DNA of 64,000 nt from Nocardioides palaemonis (GTDB lineage Bacteria; Actinomycetota; Actinomycetes; Propionibacteriales; Nocardioidaceae). The position numbers and the translations under genes were made by a program. Below the pieces are notes generated by a model. It made no database searches. It was not told where the DNA came from and worked only from the letters and a program-made list of their open reading frames with translations. Location: positions 310,001-374,000 of the forward strand of contig NZ_JAGVQR010000003.1 in assembly GCF_018275325.1 (NCBI RefSeq), in the 5' to 3' direction. The number at the start of each line of letters is the position of its first letter. Within the stretch, counting starts at the first letter, position 1. Shown in pieces: positions 40,384 through 49,034 of the stretch.

Positions 40384-41420
40384 TCCTCGAGCAGTTCCCC
40401 CGCCACCCGCTGACCTTCGGCCCGTCCCCCGTCCACCGGCTCGACCGGCTGACGCAGCACCTCGCCGCGAAGGGCGGCGGCGCCACGGTGTGGGCCAAGC
40501 GCGAGGACGTCAGCAGCGGCCTGGCCTTCGGCGGCAACAAGGTCCGCAAGCTGGAGTACATCGTCCCCGACGTGCTCGCCAGCGGCGCCGACACGCTCGT
40601 GTCGATCGGCGGCTACCAGTCCAACCACACCCGCCAGGTCGCGGCGGTCGCGGCGCACCTCGGGCTGAAGTGCCGCCTGGTGCAGGAGAAGTGGGTGCCG
40701 TGGGACGACCCGACCAACACCCAGGTCGGCAACCTCCTGCTCAGCCGGATGATGGGTGCCGACTCACGTCTCGACGACAGCGGCTTCGACATCGGCATCC
40801 GGGACTCGTGGAAGGACGCGATCCGCGAGGTCGAGGAGTCCGGCGGGACGCCGTACGCCATCCCGGCCGGCGCCAGCGAGCACCGCCTCGGCGGGCTGGG
40901 GTTCGCCCACTGGGCCTTCGAGGTCGCCGAGCAGGAGAAGGCGCTCGGCGTCACCTTCGACACGATCGTCGTGTGCACCGTCACCGGCTCCACGCACGCC
41001 GGCATGGTCGCGGGCTTCGCCGCCCTCGAGGACCTCACCGGCGTCCGGAGGCGGGTGCTCGGCATCGACGCCAGCGCGACGCTCGACAAGACCCGCGCCC
41101 AGGTCGAGCGGATCGCCCGGCACACCGCCGCGCTGATCGAGCTCGGCCGCGACCTGCGCGACGACGAGATCACGGTGCTCGAGGGCTGGGCCGGCGACCT
41201 CTACGGCATCCCGGTCGACTCGACGATGGAGGCGATGGCGCTCGGGGCGCAGCTCGAGGCGATGATCACCGACCCGGTCTACGAGGGGAAGTCGCTCGCC
41301 GGCCTGGTCGACCTCGTCACCAGTCGCGACATCCCGGCCGACTCCCACGTCCTCTACGCCCACCTCGGCGGCCAGCCGGCGATCAACGCCTACCACTCGC
41401 TCTGGCCCGGGCAGGGCTGA
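40380..41420 (+). CDS. acdS: 1-aminocyclopropane-1-carboxylate deaminase AcdS
   Basis: PLP enzyme of 346 residues from the GTG at 40380. PLP-lysine block [14 protein letters not shown] and the catalytic tyrosine/serine regions [20 protein letters not shown] are present. The region that separates true AcdS from D-cysteine desulfhydrase has [11 protein letters not shown] and [14 protein letters not shown], keeping the Glu and Leu positions of AcdS. It degrades the ethylene precursor ACC to ammonia and 2-oxobutyrate, which often benefits plant hosts. Controlled by the upstream GntR gene. Confidence 0.93.
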   Translation: MILEQFPRHPLTFGPSPVHRLDRLTQHLAAKGGGATVWAKREDVSSGLAFGGNKVRKLEYIVPDVLASGADTLVSIGGYQSNHTRQVAAVAAHLGLKCRLVQEKWVPWDDPTNTQVGNLLLSRMMGADSRLDDSGFDIGIRDSWKDAIREVEESGGTPYAIPAGASEHRLGGLGFAHWAFEVAEQEKALGVTFDTIVVCTVTGSTHAGMVAGFAALEDLTGVRRRVLGIDASATLDKTRAQVERIARHTAALIELGRDLRDDEITVLEGWAGDLYGIPVDSTMEAMALGAQLEAMITDPVYEGKSLAGLVDLVTSRDIPADSHVLYAHLGGQPAINAYHSLWPGQG

Positions 41421-41433
41421 GCGGTTCCCTGGA

Positions 41434-41629
41434 CACGTGTCCGAGAGATTCACCCCGTTCGACCGCGTCAGGGGCCACGTCTCGGACACGTGTGGCGCCG
41501 AGCGAGTTGACGCCTGGCTGCACCACGTCGTGGCATCGACCTAGGACAGCGTGGTCTCCCCTGCGCCCCGCACGTGCTGCGCTTCTGGCCCTCGAACGCG
41601 CCTGGCGAGGGCCATCTCCACCGCACGTG
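41434..41629. repeat. Palindromic intergenic repeat, copy B
   Basis: Arms CACGTGTCCGAGA (41434-41446) and TCTCGGACACGTG (41480-41492) are exact inverted copies. A second hairpin follows, TGGCCCTCG/CGAGGGCCA (41586-41594/41606-41614), and the block ends with GCCATCTCCACCGCACGTG (41611-41629), one base different from 14140-14158. The 234-base gap 41421-41654 contains no gene. Confidence 0.75.
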
Positions 41630-41654
41630 CGACGGTCGCGCCTGGGCAGCCCGC

Positions 41655-42344
41655 TCAGCCGAGCGCGAAGTCCACCGCGGCCAGCGCGTGCAGCGCGGTG
41701 GTCGCGAAGACCGGGACGTCGACGTCGTCGTGGCGCAGCAGCAGCTCGATCTCGGTGCACCCGAGGACGACGCCCTGCGCCCCGCGCTCGACGAGGGCCG
41801 CCACCACGTCGACGTACGCCGCCCGCGACTCCTCGCGCACCACCCCGTGGACGAGCTCGCCGTAGATGACGTCGTGCACCACCGTGCGCCCCGCGGCGTC
41901 GGGCACCAGCACGTCGAGCCCGTGGCCGCGCAGCCGGTCGACGAGGAAGTCCTGCTCCATCGTGAAGCGGGTGCCGAGCAGGGCGACCCGCTCGACCCCG
42001 GCGTCCTGCACCGCGCGGGCGGTCACGTCGGCGATGTGCAGCAGCGGGACGTCGACGGCCGCCTCGATCGCGTCCGCGACCTTGTGCATGGTGTTGGTGC
42101 AGAGCACGACGCACTCCGCGCCCGCCGCCTCCAGCGCCGCGGCCTCGGCGGCGAGCAGCGCGCCGGCGGCGTCCCACTCCCCCGCCGCCTGCATCGCCTC
42201 GACCTCGGCGAAGTCGACCGAGGCCATCACGACCCGCGCCGAGTGGAACCCGCCGAGGCGCTCGCGGACCGCCTCGTTGAGCAGCCGGTAGTAGAGCGCG
42301 GAGCTCTCCCAGCTCATCCCGCCGAGCAGCCCGACCCTGCGCAT
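41655..42344 (-). CDS. Aspartate/glutamate racemase family protein
   Basis: Protein of about 229 residues (an ATG at 42356 is an alternative). MRRVGLLGGMSWESSALYYRLLNEAVRERLGG is the family N-terminus, and the two catalytic Cys are present in LCTNTMHKVAD and GVVLGCTEIELLL. It should interconvert an L- and D-amino acid without PLP, but substrate cannot be told from sequence. Repeat copy B lies just downstream. Confidence 0.9.
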   Translation of the reverse strand: MRRVGLLGGMSWESSALYYRLLNEAVRERLGGFHSARVVMASVDFAEVEAMQAAGEWDAAGALLAAEAAALEAAGAECVVLCTNTMHKVADAIEAAVDVPLLHIADVTARAVQDAGVERVALLGTRFTMEQDFLVDRLRGHGLDVLVPDAAGRTVVHDVIYGELVHGVVREESRAAYVDVVAALVERGAQGVVLGCTEIELLLRHDDVDVPVFATTALHALAAVDFALG

Positions 42345-42403
42345 CGCCTGACCCATGGCGCCATTGAACACGGCCCGTCGGTCCCACCGTCTAGCGTGGC
42401 AAC

Positions 42404-43006
42404 ATGCCCAGCACCCCTCTGGTCGAGCGCGACGGGATCGTCGTCCACCCGGCGACCCATGCACGCTTCGAGGACGTCCGCACCATGGTCGGGCCGAAGA
42501 ACCCGGCGTCCAGCGTGTGCTGGTGCCTGAGCCACCGGATCCCGGCGAAGGACAACCGCAAGCTGGCCGGCGCCGAGCGCGCCGCGTACGTCGAGCGGCT
42601 GACCCGCAGGCGCACCAAGCCCGGCGTGCTCGCCTACGACGGCGACGAGGTCGTCGGCTGGGCCGCGGTCGCCCCGCGGTCCGAGCTCCCCTTCGCACGG
42701 TCGACGAAGATCCCGCACGTCGACGACCTGCCGGTCTGGTCGGCCTGGTGCATCCGGGTGCGTCCCGGCCACCGCGGCCGGGGCATCTCGCACGCCCTGC
42801 TCGCCGGCGCCGTGGCCTACGCGCTCGACCGCGACGCGCCGGCCGTGGAGGGCTACCCGGTCGACAACCACGGCGAGAAGGTCGACCTCACCATGGCCTA
42901 CGTCGGCACCCGCGCCCTCTTCGAGCGGGCCGGCTTCGAGCTCGCCGCCCGCACCGACGCCACGTCGGCGGGCTTCCCGCGCGTGCTCATGCGCCTCACC
43001 CCCTGA
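42404..43006 (+). CDS. GNAT family N-acetyltransferase
   Basis: Protein of 200 residues. Acetyl-CoA binding motif A is WCIRVRPGHRGRGISHALLAGAVAYAL (Q/RxxGxG/A-like RGRG), and the C-terminal strand VGTRALFERAGFELAARTD is typical of motif B. An N-terminal Cys-rich segment (PASSVCWCLSHRIPA) precedes. Function beyond acetyl transfer to an amine cannot be assigned. It is divergent from the racemase with about 60 bases between. Confidence 0.86.
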   Translation: MPSTPLVERDGIVVHPATHARFEDVRTMVGPKNPASSVCWCLSHRIPAKDNRKLAGAERAAYVERLTRRRTKPGVLAYDGDEVVGWAAVAPRSELPFARSTKIPHVDDLPVWSAWCIRVRPGHRGRGISHALLAGAVAYALDRDAPAVEGYPVDNHGEKVDLTMAYVGTRALFERAGFELAARTDATSAGFPRVLMRLTP

Positions 43007-43088
43007 CACGCCGTCCGGCCGGCTCGCGCGACGGGACCTCCCTTGGTACCTTTGTCGAGTAAGTCAGTGGATTATGGAAGGTGGGGTC

Positions 43089-45746
43089 ATGGGGAGCAAC
43101 GAGGGCGACTGTCGGGTCGTGGTGGTCGGCGCCGGAGCGGGCGGCACGCTGGTCGCGACCCACCTCGTGACTGCCCTGTCCTCCCGGTTCAAGGTCGAGC
43201 TCGTCGACCCCGCCCCCACCACCGGTCGCGGCCAGGCCTACTCCACCACCGACGAGCGCCACCTCCTCAACGTCCCCGCCTCCGGCATGAGCGCCTTCCC
43301 GCGCGACCCGGAGCACTTCCTGCGCTGGCTGCGCAACCACCACGACCCCGGCTTCCAGCCCCACGACTTCGCCCCCCGCGCCGTGTTCGGCCGCTACGTC
43401 GAGAGCCTGCTCACCACTGCGTCGGAGTTCCCCGGCAACGCCCGGCTCGTCCGCCGCCGCGCCGACGTCGTCGACGTGACCCCCGCCGGCACCGGATTCG
43501 TCGTCGAGCTCGGCGACGGCGAGCGGCTCGACGCGCGCGCCGTGGTGCTCGCGACCGGCAGCCGCCCCGGCACCCACTGGGCCCCGCCGGAGCTCGCCGG
43601 CGACCCGCGCCTGGTCGCCGACCCGTGGACGCAGGCCATCCCCGACGAGGGCGACGTGCTGATGCTCGGGTCGGGCCTCACGATGGTCGACCTCGCGATC
43701 AGCGCCGACCGTCCGGGGCGGACCGTCCACGTGGTCTCGCGCAACGACGTCGTGCCCGAGCGCCACGTCCTGCCGACCACCCCGCCGGTGCCGCCGCCGC
43801 CCGGCATCACCCGGCTGCAGGGCCTCGACGCGCTCCGCGACACCCTGGCGACGCACGTGCGCACCACGGTCGAGAGCACCGGCGACTGGCGTCCGGCGAT
43901 CGACGGGCTCCGACCGGTCACGGCCCAGCTGTGGCGCGGGCTCTCCGACGCCGACAAGCGCCGCTTCCTCGCCGGCGACGCCCGCACCTGGGACGTCCAC
44001 CGCCACCGCATGGCGCCGCTGACCCACGAGCGTCTCTCCGCGGTCGCCGGCGCGGGACGCCTGACCCGCCACCGCGGCACCATCGCCGCGGTGCGGCCCG
44101 AGCCCGACGCGCTCCACGTCACCCTCGACGACGGCACCGAGCTCGCGGTGGCGGCGGTGGTCAACTGCACCGGACCCGTCGGCACCATCGCCGCCGACCC
44201 GCTGCTCACCCGCCTCGCGCGCAGCGGGCTGGTCCGACCCGGCCCGGCCGGGATCGGCATCGACACCGCCGACGACGGCCGGATCGTCGGCACCCTCCCG
44301 GAGACGCGACCGTTCCTGGCCGTGGGCTCCCTGCGCCGCGGCAACCTCTGGGAGTCGACCGCGATGCCGGAGATCCGCGAGCAGGCCTACGACGTCGCGC
44401 GCGTGGTGAGCCGCTCCCTGCACGGCGAGGCGCGCCGCCGCCCCGCCGACCCCTACGGCCTGACCCTGACGACCAACCGTCGCGCGGCCAAGCGCTACAA
44501 CGCCGCGCTCGGCCGGCTGCTGCGCCTGCAGGACGGCGTCGAGGAGGGCCTGACCGCAGCGGTCGCGGCCGACCCCGACTTCGTCCAGGCCCACGCGGCG
44601 CTCGCGCTGCTCGGCCACGAGTGGGGTGCCAACACCCACTGGCGCTCCTCCCTGCGCGCCGCCCACGGTGCCGCTGCCGGGCGACACCTCGACGACCGCG
44701 AGTGCAGCTTCCTCGACGCGGTCACCACCCGCCTTCGCTCCGACGAGGCCACCGGCGCCGCAGCCCTGCTCCGCCACGTGCGACTGTTCCCGCGCGACGC
44801 CCTGGCGGTCAGCGTCGCGGTGCCGACCGTCGCCTTCGGCGGGCTCACCAGCGGCACCCAGACCGCCGAGCTGGTCGAGTCGCTCGGCCGCTCCTACGGC
44901 GACGACTGGTGGTACGCCGGCCAGCTGGCGTTCGTCCGGCAGGACCAGGAGCGCTGGAGCGAGGCGGAGGACCTCGCGTCCTACGCCCTGTCGGTCGAGC
45001 CCGCCTCGGGCCACGCCGTGCACGCCCGCGCCCACGTGTTCTACGAGACCGGCGAGCACACCGCCGGGCTGGCGTGGCTCGACGAGTGGATCCGCGCCCG
45101 GGGCCCCGAGGCCAACCACCGCTCCCACTTCTCCTGGCACGCCGCGCTCCACGAGCTGATGCAGGACGACGTCGAGGCCGTGCGCCGGCGCTACGCCCGC
45201 GAGCTCGCGCCGTCCGTGGTCGGCGGCAGCCGCGTCGTCGTCGACAGCGGGTCGCTGCTGTGGCGCAGCCGGATGACCGGCTCCTGGACCGACGACCTGC
45301 CGGTCGGCGAGGTGCGGTCCGCCGCGCCGCGCGAGTGGCTGACCGCTCCCCCGACCGGGTTCGCGGCGATGCACGGCGCGGTCCTGCTGGCCGCCGACGG
45401 TGACGCCGCGGCGCTGCGCACGCTCGGCGCCACCGCGGCGGCCAGCGAGGACCCCGTCTTCCGCGACGTCGTCGCGCCGCTCTGCGACGGCCTGGTCTCG
45501 GTGGTCGAGGAGCGGTGGAACGCCGCGTGCGCCACGCTGACCGGCGTCGTCGCCACCATGGCTCCCCTGGGCGGCAGCAAGGCCCAGCGGGAGGTCGTCG
45601 AGGACACCCTGGTCCACGCCCTCGCGATGGCCGGTCGCTCCGCCGAGGCCGCCGCCCTGCTCGACGCACGGCTCTCGCGGCGCGCCTCGGCGCTCGACGC
45701 CCGCCGACGCGCGGTCGTCGCCGGCTCCGGGACGTCGGTCCGATGA
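43089..45746 (+). CDS. FAD/NAD(P)-binding oxidoreductase fused to a TTC38-like TPR domain
   Basis: Protein of about 885 residues; ATG at 43089 (MGSNEGD) has AAGGTGGGG just upstream. Residues about 1-455 form an NAD_binding_9-type flavoprotein (VVVVGAGAGGTLVATHLV, GRGQAYSTTDERHLLNVPASGMSAFPRDPEHFLRWL, ATGSRPG, NCTGPVG). Residues about 460-870 are TPR-like helices of the TTC38 family (AALGRLLRLQDGVEEGLTAAVAADPDFVQAHAALAL, SYGDDWWYAGQLAFVRQDQERWSEAEDLASYAL, HAVHARAHVFYETGEHTAGLAWLDEWI). The two join without a linker. The fusion is not one I know; it may couple a redox flavoprotein to a protein-binding scaffold. Confidence 0.82.
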   Translation: MGSNEGDCRVVVVGAGAGGTLVATHLVTALSSRFKVELVDPAPTTGRGQAYSTTDERHLLNVPASGMSAFPRDPEHFLRWLRNHHDPGFQPHDFAPRAVFGRYVESLLTTASEFPGNARLVRRRADVVDVTPAGTGFVVELGDGERLDARAVVLATGSRPGTHWAPPELAGDPRLVADPWTQAIPDEGDVLMLGSGLTMVDLAISADRPGRTVHVVSRNDVVPERHVLPTTPPVPPPPGITRLQGLDALRDTLATHVRTTVESTGDWRPAIDGLRPVTAQLWRGLSDADKRRFLAGDARTWDVHRHRMAPLTHERLSAVAGAGRLTRHRGTIAAVRPEPDALHVTLDDGTELAVAAVVNCTGPVGTIAADPLLTRLARSGLVRPGPAGIGIDTADDGRIVGTLPETRPFLAVGSLRRGNLWESTAMPEIREQAYDVARVVSRSLHGEARRRPADPYGLTLTTNRRAAKRYNAALGRLLRLQDGVEEGLTAAVAADPDFVQAHAALALLGHEWGANTHWRSSLRAAHGAAAGRHLDDRECSFLDAVTTRLRSDEATGAAALLRHVRLFPRDALAVSVAVPTVAFGGLTSGTQTAELVESLGRSYGDDWWYAGQLAFVRQDQERWSEAEDLASYALSVEPASGHAVHARAHVFYETGEHTAGLAWLDEWIRARGPEANHRSHFSWHAALHELMQDDVEAVRRRYARELAPSVVGGSRVVVDSGSLLWRSRMTGSWTDDLPVGEVRSAAPREWLTAPPTGFAAMHGAVLLAADGDAAALRTLGATAAASEDPVFRDVVAPLCDGLVSVVEERWNAACATLTGVVATMAPLGGSKAQREVVEDTLVHALAMAGRSAEAAALLDARLSRRASALDARRRAVVAGSGTSVR

Positions 45747-45901
45747 CGCCGCGCGACGTCCTGGTGACGGTGGCTGCGGGCACGCTCGTCGTGCTCGCCC
45801 TCGCCGACCTCTACGCCGACGCGCTCGTCGCCGCGGTGGTCTTCGCGACGGCGTGGTGGCTCCTGCGCGAGGCCTCGACCGACGACGGCGGTCGCGCCTA
45901 G
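45743..45901 (+). CDS. Small membrane protein
   Basis: Protein of 52 residues whose ATG overlaps the previous stop (ATGA). Two short hydrophobic stretches (VTVAAGTLVVLALADLYA and ALVAAVVFATAWWLL) suggest a small hairpin in the membrane. No family recognised; co-translation with the fusion oxidoreductase is likely. Confidence 0.6.
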   Translation: MTPRDVLVTVAAGTLVVLALADLYADALVAAVVFATAWWLLREASTDDGGRA

Positions 45902-45910
45902 CCTCGCGAC

Positions 45911-46252
45911 ATGCACCGGATCTTCACCACGAGCGTGGCCTCGGTCTACCCGCACTACGTCACGAAGGCCGAGCGCACGGGGCGCACCCAGGCCGAGGTC
46001 GACCAGGTCATCGAGTGGCTCACCGGCTTCGACGACGCGGCGCTGCGCCGACACCTCGACGCCGGGACGACGTTCGCCGACTTCTTCGAGGAGGCCACGC
46101 TCAACCCCCACGTCGACCAGATCACCGGGTCGGTCTGCGGTGTGAAGGTGCAGGAGGTCGAGGACCCGCTGATGCGGCGGATCCGGTACCTCGACAAGCT
46201 CGTCGACGAGCTCGCCAAGGGCCGGCCGATGGAGAAGGTGCTCCGCGGCTGA
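45911..46252 (+). CDS. DUF2200 family protein
   Basis: Protein of 113 residues matching DUF2200 over its length: [41 protein letters not shown], then [60 protein letters not shown]. The family is conserved and of unknown function. It follows the small membrane protein by nine bases. Confidence 0.88.
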   Translation: MHRIFTTSVASVYPHYVTKAERTGRTQAEVDQVIEWLTGFDDAALRRHLDAGTTFADFFEEATLNPHVDQITGSVCGVKVQEVEDPLMRRIRYLDKLVDELAKGRPMEKVLRG

Positions 46253-46258
46253 CGCTGG

Positions 46259-47122
46259 TCAGCCGCCGACGAGGCGCTCGGTGACCGCTCGCAGCGGCGG
46301 CCAGGCGGTGCGCCCGCGCCGGGTCACGGCGTAGGCCCGCAGCGCCACCGACGGGTCGCGCAGCCGCAGCACGCTCACCCCGCGGCGGGTCGTGCGACCA
46401 CGCGGCAGCAGGCCCACCCCGCGGCCGGCCACCACCAGCTCGTCGACCAGCTCGAGGGAGTCGATGCGGTGCACGACCCGCGGCGCGAAGCCGGCGCGCG
46501 CCGCCAGGGTGCGCAGCGCCTGCTCGTCGGCGGTGTGGCGCGAGTTGACGATCCAGTCCCGGTCGGCGAGGTCCGCGAGACCGAGCCGCCGGTCCCGGGT
46601 CGGGACTCCCACGCCCCACTCCACCTGCCAGAGCGACGAGACCACGTGGTCGTCGCGCCACTGCGCGGGCGCGAGGTCGTAGTCGTAGACCAGCGCCAGG
46701 TCGACCTCGTCGCGGGCGAGCAGGTCGAAGGACTCCAGCGGCTCGTACTCGTGGATCCGCACCTCCACGCCCGGGTGGGCCGCCCGGAGGTCCGCCACGG
46801 CGGGCAGCAGCGAGCGACGGACGGCCGAGGCGAAGCCCGCGACCCGCACCACGCCCGCCGGCTCGGAGGTGGGGTCCAGGTCGAGCCGGGCGGCCTCGAC
46901 GGCAGCCAGGATCGTGACGGCGTGGTCGGCGAGGCGGCGGCCGGCCGGTGTGAGCCGCACCCGGCGTCCGTCCGGCTCGACGAGCGGCGTGCCGACCTCC
47001 CGCGCCAGCGCGGCGATCGACTGCGAGACGCTCGAGGTGGTCGTGCCGGTCACGTCGGCCACCGCGCGCATCGACCCCTCGCGCGACAGCTCCAGCAGCA
47101 TCTCGAGGCGACGGACGTCCAT
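46259..47122 (-). CDS. LysR family transcriptional regulator
   Basis: Protein of 287 residues. N-terminal helix-turn-helix: [68 protein letters not shown] periplasmic-binding-like effector domain follows. It is divergent from the EamA transporter gene at 47206; LysR regulators very often control such divergently encoded exporters. Confidence 0.9.
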   Translation of the reverse strand: MDVRRLEMLLELSREGSMRAVADVTGTTTSSVSQSIAALAREVGTPLVEPDGRRVRLTPAGRRLADHAVTILAAVEAARLDLDPTSEPAGVVRVAGFASAVRRSLLPAVADLRAAHPGVEVRIHEYEPLESFDLLARDEVDLALVYDYDLAPAQWRDDHVVSSLWQVEWGVGVPTRDRRLGLADLADRDWIVNSRHTADEQALRTLAARAGFAPRVVHRIDSLELVDELVVAGRGVGLLPRGRTTRRGVSVLRLRDPSVALRAYAVTRRGRTAWPPLRAVTERLVGG

Positions 47123-47205
47123 GGCCTCATTGTGCGGTTCTGCTTGACGATGTGTCCATGATCTTCACGTGGACGCGAACGATCTGGACGGGTTCACTGA
47201 ATCGC

Positions 47206-48090
47206 ATGACCCGCCTGTCCCCCGCTCGCACGGGCGCCGCCATGGCCGTGACGTCGATGCTCTGCGTCCAGCTCGGCCTCGCCGCGTCCGTCGGCCTGAT
47301 CGACGACGTCGGCTCCTCCGGCGCGGCGTGGCTGCGCCTGGCCTGGGCCGCCGTCCTGCTCGTCGCGATCGTGCGTCCGCGCCCGTCGCTCTACACCCGC
47401 GAGGCCGTCGTCGCGGCCGTGGCGCTCGGACTCGCGACCGGCGGGGTCACCCTCCTCTTCATGGCCGCGGTCGCCCGGCTGCCGCTGGGGACCGCGAGCG
47501 CGCTGGAGTTCCTCGGGCCGCTCGGGGTCGCGGTGGTGCGCAGCCGCGGGACCGGACGCCTCTGGGCGCTGCTCGCCGCGGCCGGCGTGCTGCTGCTCAC
47601 CCAGCCGTGGAGCGGCCACGCCGACCCCGTCGGGGTCGCCTTCGCCCTCGGCGCCGCGTGCTGCTGGGCGGCCTACATCCTGCTCACGCAGCGGGTGGGG
47701 GACGCCGTGACCGGGCTCGGCGGGCTGGCGATCTCGATGCCCGTCGCGGCGCTCCTCGCCACCGCGGTCGCCGGCCCCTCCGTCGTCGGTCGCCTGACGC
47801 CCGAGCTGCTCCTGCTCGGCCTGGGCCTCGCCGTCCTGCTCCCCGTCGTGCCGTTCGCGCTCGAGCTGCTCGCGCTGCGCCGCCTCACCACGGCAGCCTT
47901 CGGCACGCTCATGGCCCTCGAGCCCGCCTTCGCCCTCGTGATCGGGCTGCTCGCCCTCGCCCAGGTGCCGAACGCGCTGTCGGTGGTCGGCGTCGGGCTC
48001 GTCGTGGCGGCCGGTGTCGGGGCCGAGCGCAGCGGTGCGCGGACCGGGCCGGTGCCCGACGCTCCGGCACCGCTGCCGTCGACCGCCTGA
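47206..48090 (+). CDS. EamA/DMT superfamily transporter (RhtA-like)
   Basis: Ten-helix membrane protein of 294 residues; ATG at 47206 ([15 protein letters not shown]) is preferred because helix 1 follows. Two EamA repeats are visible: [21 protein letters not shown] in the first and [19 protein letters not shown] and [17 protein letters not shown] in the second. The RhtA-like pattern suggests amino acid or small metabolite export. Regulated probably by the adjacent LysR protein. Confidence 0.87.
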   Translation: MTRLSPARTGAAMAVTSMLCVQLGLAASVGLIDDVGSSGAAWLRLAWAAVLLVAIVRPRPSLYTREAVVAAVALGLATGGVTLLFMAAVARLPLGTASALEFLGPLGVAVVRSRGTGRLWALLAAAGVLLLTQPWSGHADPVGVAFALGAACCWAAYILLTQRVGDAVTGLGGLAISMPVAALLATAVAGPSVVGRLTPELLLLGLGLAVLLPVVPFALELLALRRLTTAAFGTLMALEPAFALVIGLLALAQVPNALSVVGVGLVVAAGVGAERSGARTGPVPDAPAPLPSTA

Positions 48091-48091
48091 C

Positions 48092-48358
48092 TCACGCCAG
48101 CGACAGGAAGAGCTTCTCCATCTTCTTGACGTCGAGGCTGTCGGCGTCGCCCTCGTTCTCGACCAGGCACTGCTGCAGGCCGCTCGCGACGATCGCGAAA
48201 CCGGCGCGGTCGAGCGCCTTGGAGACGGCGGCGAGCTGGGTGACGACGTCCTCGCAGTCGCGCCCCTCCTCCAGCAGCCGCAGCACGCCGGCCAGCTGGC
48301 CCTGGGCGCGCTTGATCCGGTTGATGACCGGCTTCATCGTGGTCGGGTCGAGCTCCAT
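48092..48358 (-). CDS. CsoR-family repressor, CstR-like persulfide sensor
   Basis: All-helical DUF156 protein of 88 residues: KPVINRIKRAQGQLAGVLRLLEEGRDCEDVVTQLAAVSKALDRAGFAIVASGLQQCLVENE. The two Cys of the W-X-Y-Z site are present (DCEDV and QQCLV), but the copper-ligand His four residues before the second Cys is Gly, so the Cu(I) site is missing. That matches CstR-type regulators, which sense persulfide through two Cys. It follows the thioredoxin gene and faces a persulfide dioxygenase-rhodanese gene. Confidence 0.85.
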   Translation of the reverse strand: MELDPTTMKPVINRIKRAQGQLAGVLRLLEEGRDCEDVVTQLAAVSKALDRAGFAIVASGLQQCLVENEGDADSLDVKKMEKLFLSLA

Positions 48359-48430
48359 CAGGACTCCTGGTGGTCGGGGCGGCCGGGGCCGGTGTGGGTG
48401 GCGACGGCGTGGTTCATCATGACGCCGAGG

Positions 48431-48805
48431 TCAAGCAGTGGCCGCGGCGGTGTCGGCGCCGGCCTCGCGCAGCGCGGCCTGGACGTCGAGGGCCCGCACT
48501 CCGGCGATGAGCTCCTCCAGCGCTGCGGCCGGCAGCGCGCCGGGCTGGGAGAACACGAGGACGCCGTCCTTGAAGGCCATCAGCGTCGGGATCGAGGAGA
48601 TGTTCGCGGCGGCGGCGAGCTGCTGCTCGGCCTCCGTGTCCACCTTGCCGAAGACGATGTCGGGGTGGGCCGTCGCAGCGGCGTCGTAGACCGGCGCGAA
48701 CTGGCGGCACGGTCCGCACCAGGCCGCCCAGAAGTCGACGAGCACCATCTCGTGCTCGGTCACGGTCGTCTCGAAGGTGGCAGCAGTCAGGTCGCGGGTG
48801 GTCAT
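48431..48805 (-). CDS. Thioredoxin
   Basis: Protein of 124 residues; ATG at 48805 has GAGGAGAGG upstream. Active site WAAWCGPCRQFAPVYD is complete, with cis-Pro in SSIPTLMAFKDGVLV. It is longer than standard thioredoxin by an Ala-rich C-terminal tail. Located with CstR-like and persulfide dioxygenase genes, it probably reduces persulfides or thiosulfonates formed during sulfide detoxification. Confidence 0.92.
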   Translation of the reverse strand: MTTRDLTAATFETTVTEHEMVLVDFWAAWCGPCRQFAPVYDAAATAHPDIVFGKVDTEAEQQLAAAANISSIPTLMAFKDGVLVFSQPGALPAAALEELIAGVRALDVQAALREAGADTAAATA

Positions 48806-48854
48806 CGGACCTCTCCTCGTGGTCGGTGGTGGGGATGCACCATCTGGAACGAGG

Positions 48855-48870
48855 ATACCCCCAGCGGTAT
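48855..48870. promoter_or_regulatory. CsoR/CstR-type operator 1
   Basis: ATACCCCCAGCGGTAT, an inverted pair ATACCCC/GGTAT around a short spacer, 50 bases upstream of the thioredoxin start. It matches the ATACCCCnnGGGGTAT pattern of CsoR-family operators. Confidence 0.75.
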
Positions 48871-48901
48871 TCCCAGCACCATCGACACCCGTCGGTTTGA
48901 G

Positions 48902-48917
48902 ATACCCCCCGGGGTGT
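48902..48917. promoter_or_regulatory. CsoR/CstR-type operator 2
   Basis: ATACCCCCCGGGGTGT, GC-centred with arms ATACCCC and GGGGTGT. It lies centrally in the divergent gap of 229 bases between thioredoxin and the dioxygenase. Confidence 0.75.
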
Positions 48918-48937
48918 GTGTACGGTCGTCGTGACCG

Positions 48938-48953
48938 ATACCCCGCAGGGTAT
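48938..48953. promoter_or_regulatory. CsoR/CstR-type operator 3
   Basis: ATACCCCGCAGGGTAT, arms ATACCC and GGGTAT, 82 bases before the dioxygenase GTG. It is the best match of the three to an inverted repeat. Confidence 0.78.
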
Positions 48954-49034
48954 CTGCGTCTCGTGGGCGGCGCTCGGCGCCGCTGCGTCCCCCGACGCGA
49001 CCCACGACCTCGACCACCTCGAAGGAGGCCCCTC

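Noticed and set aside
43040..43080. Sigma-70-like promoter (TTGTCG...TTATGG) before the fusion flavoprotein
   Set aside because: The spacing is about 14 bases and the -10 match is weak, so I do not list it.
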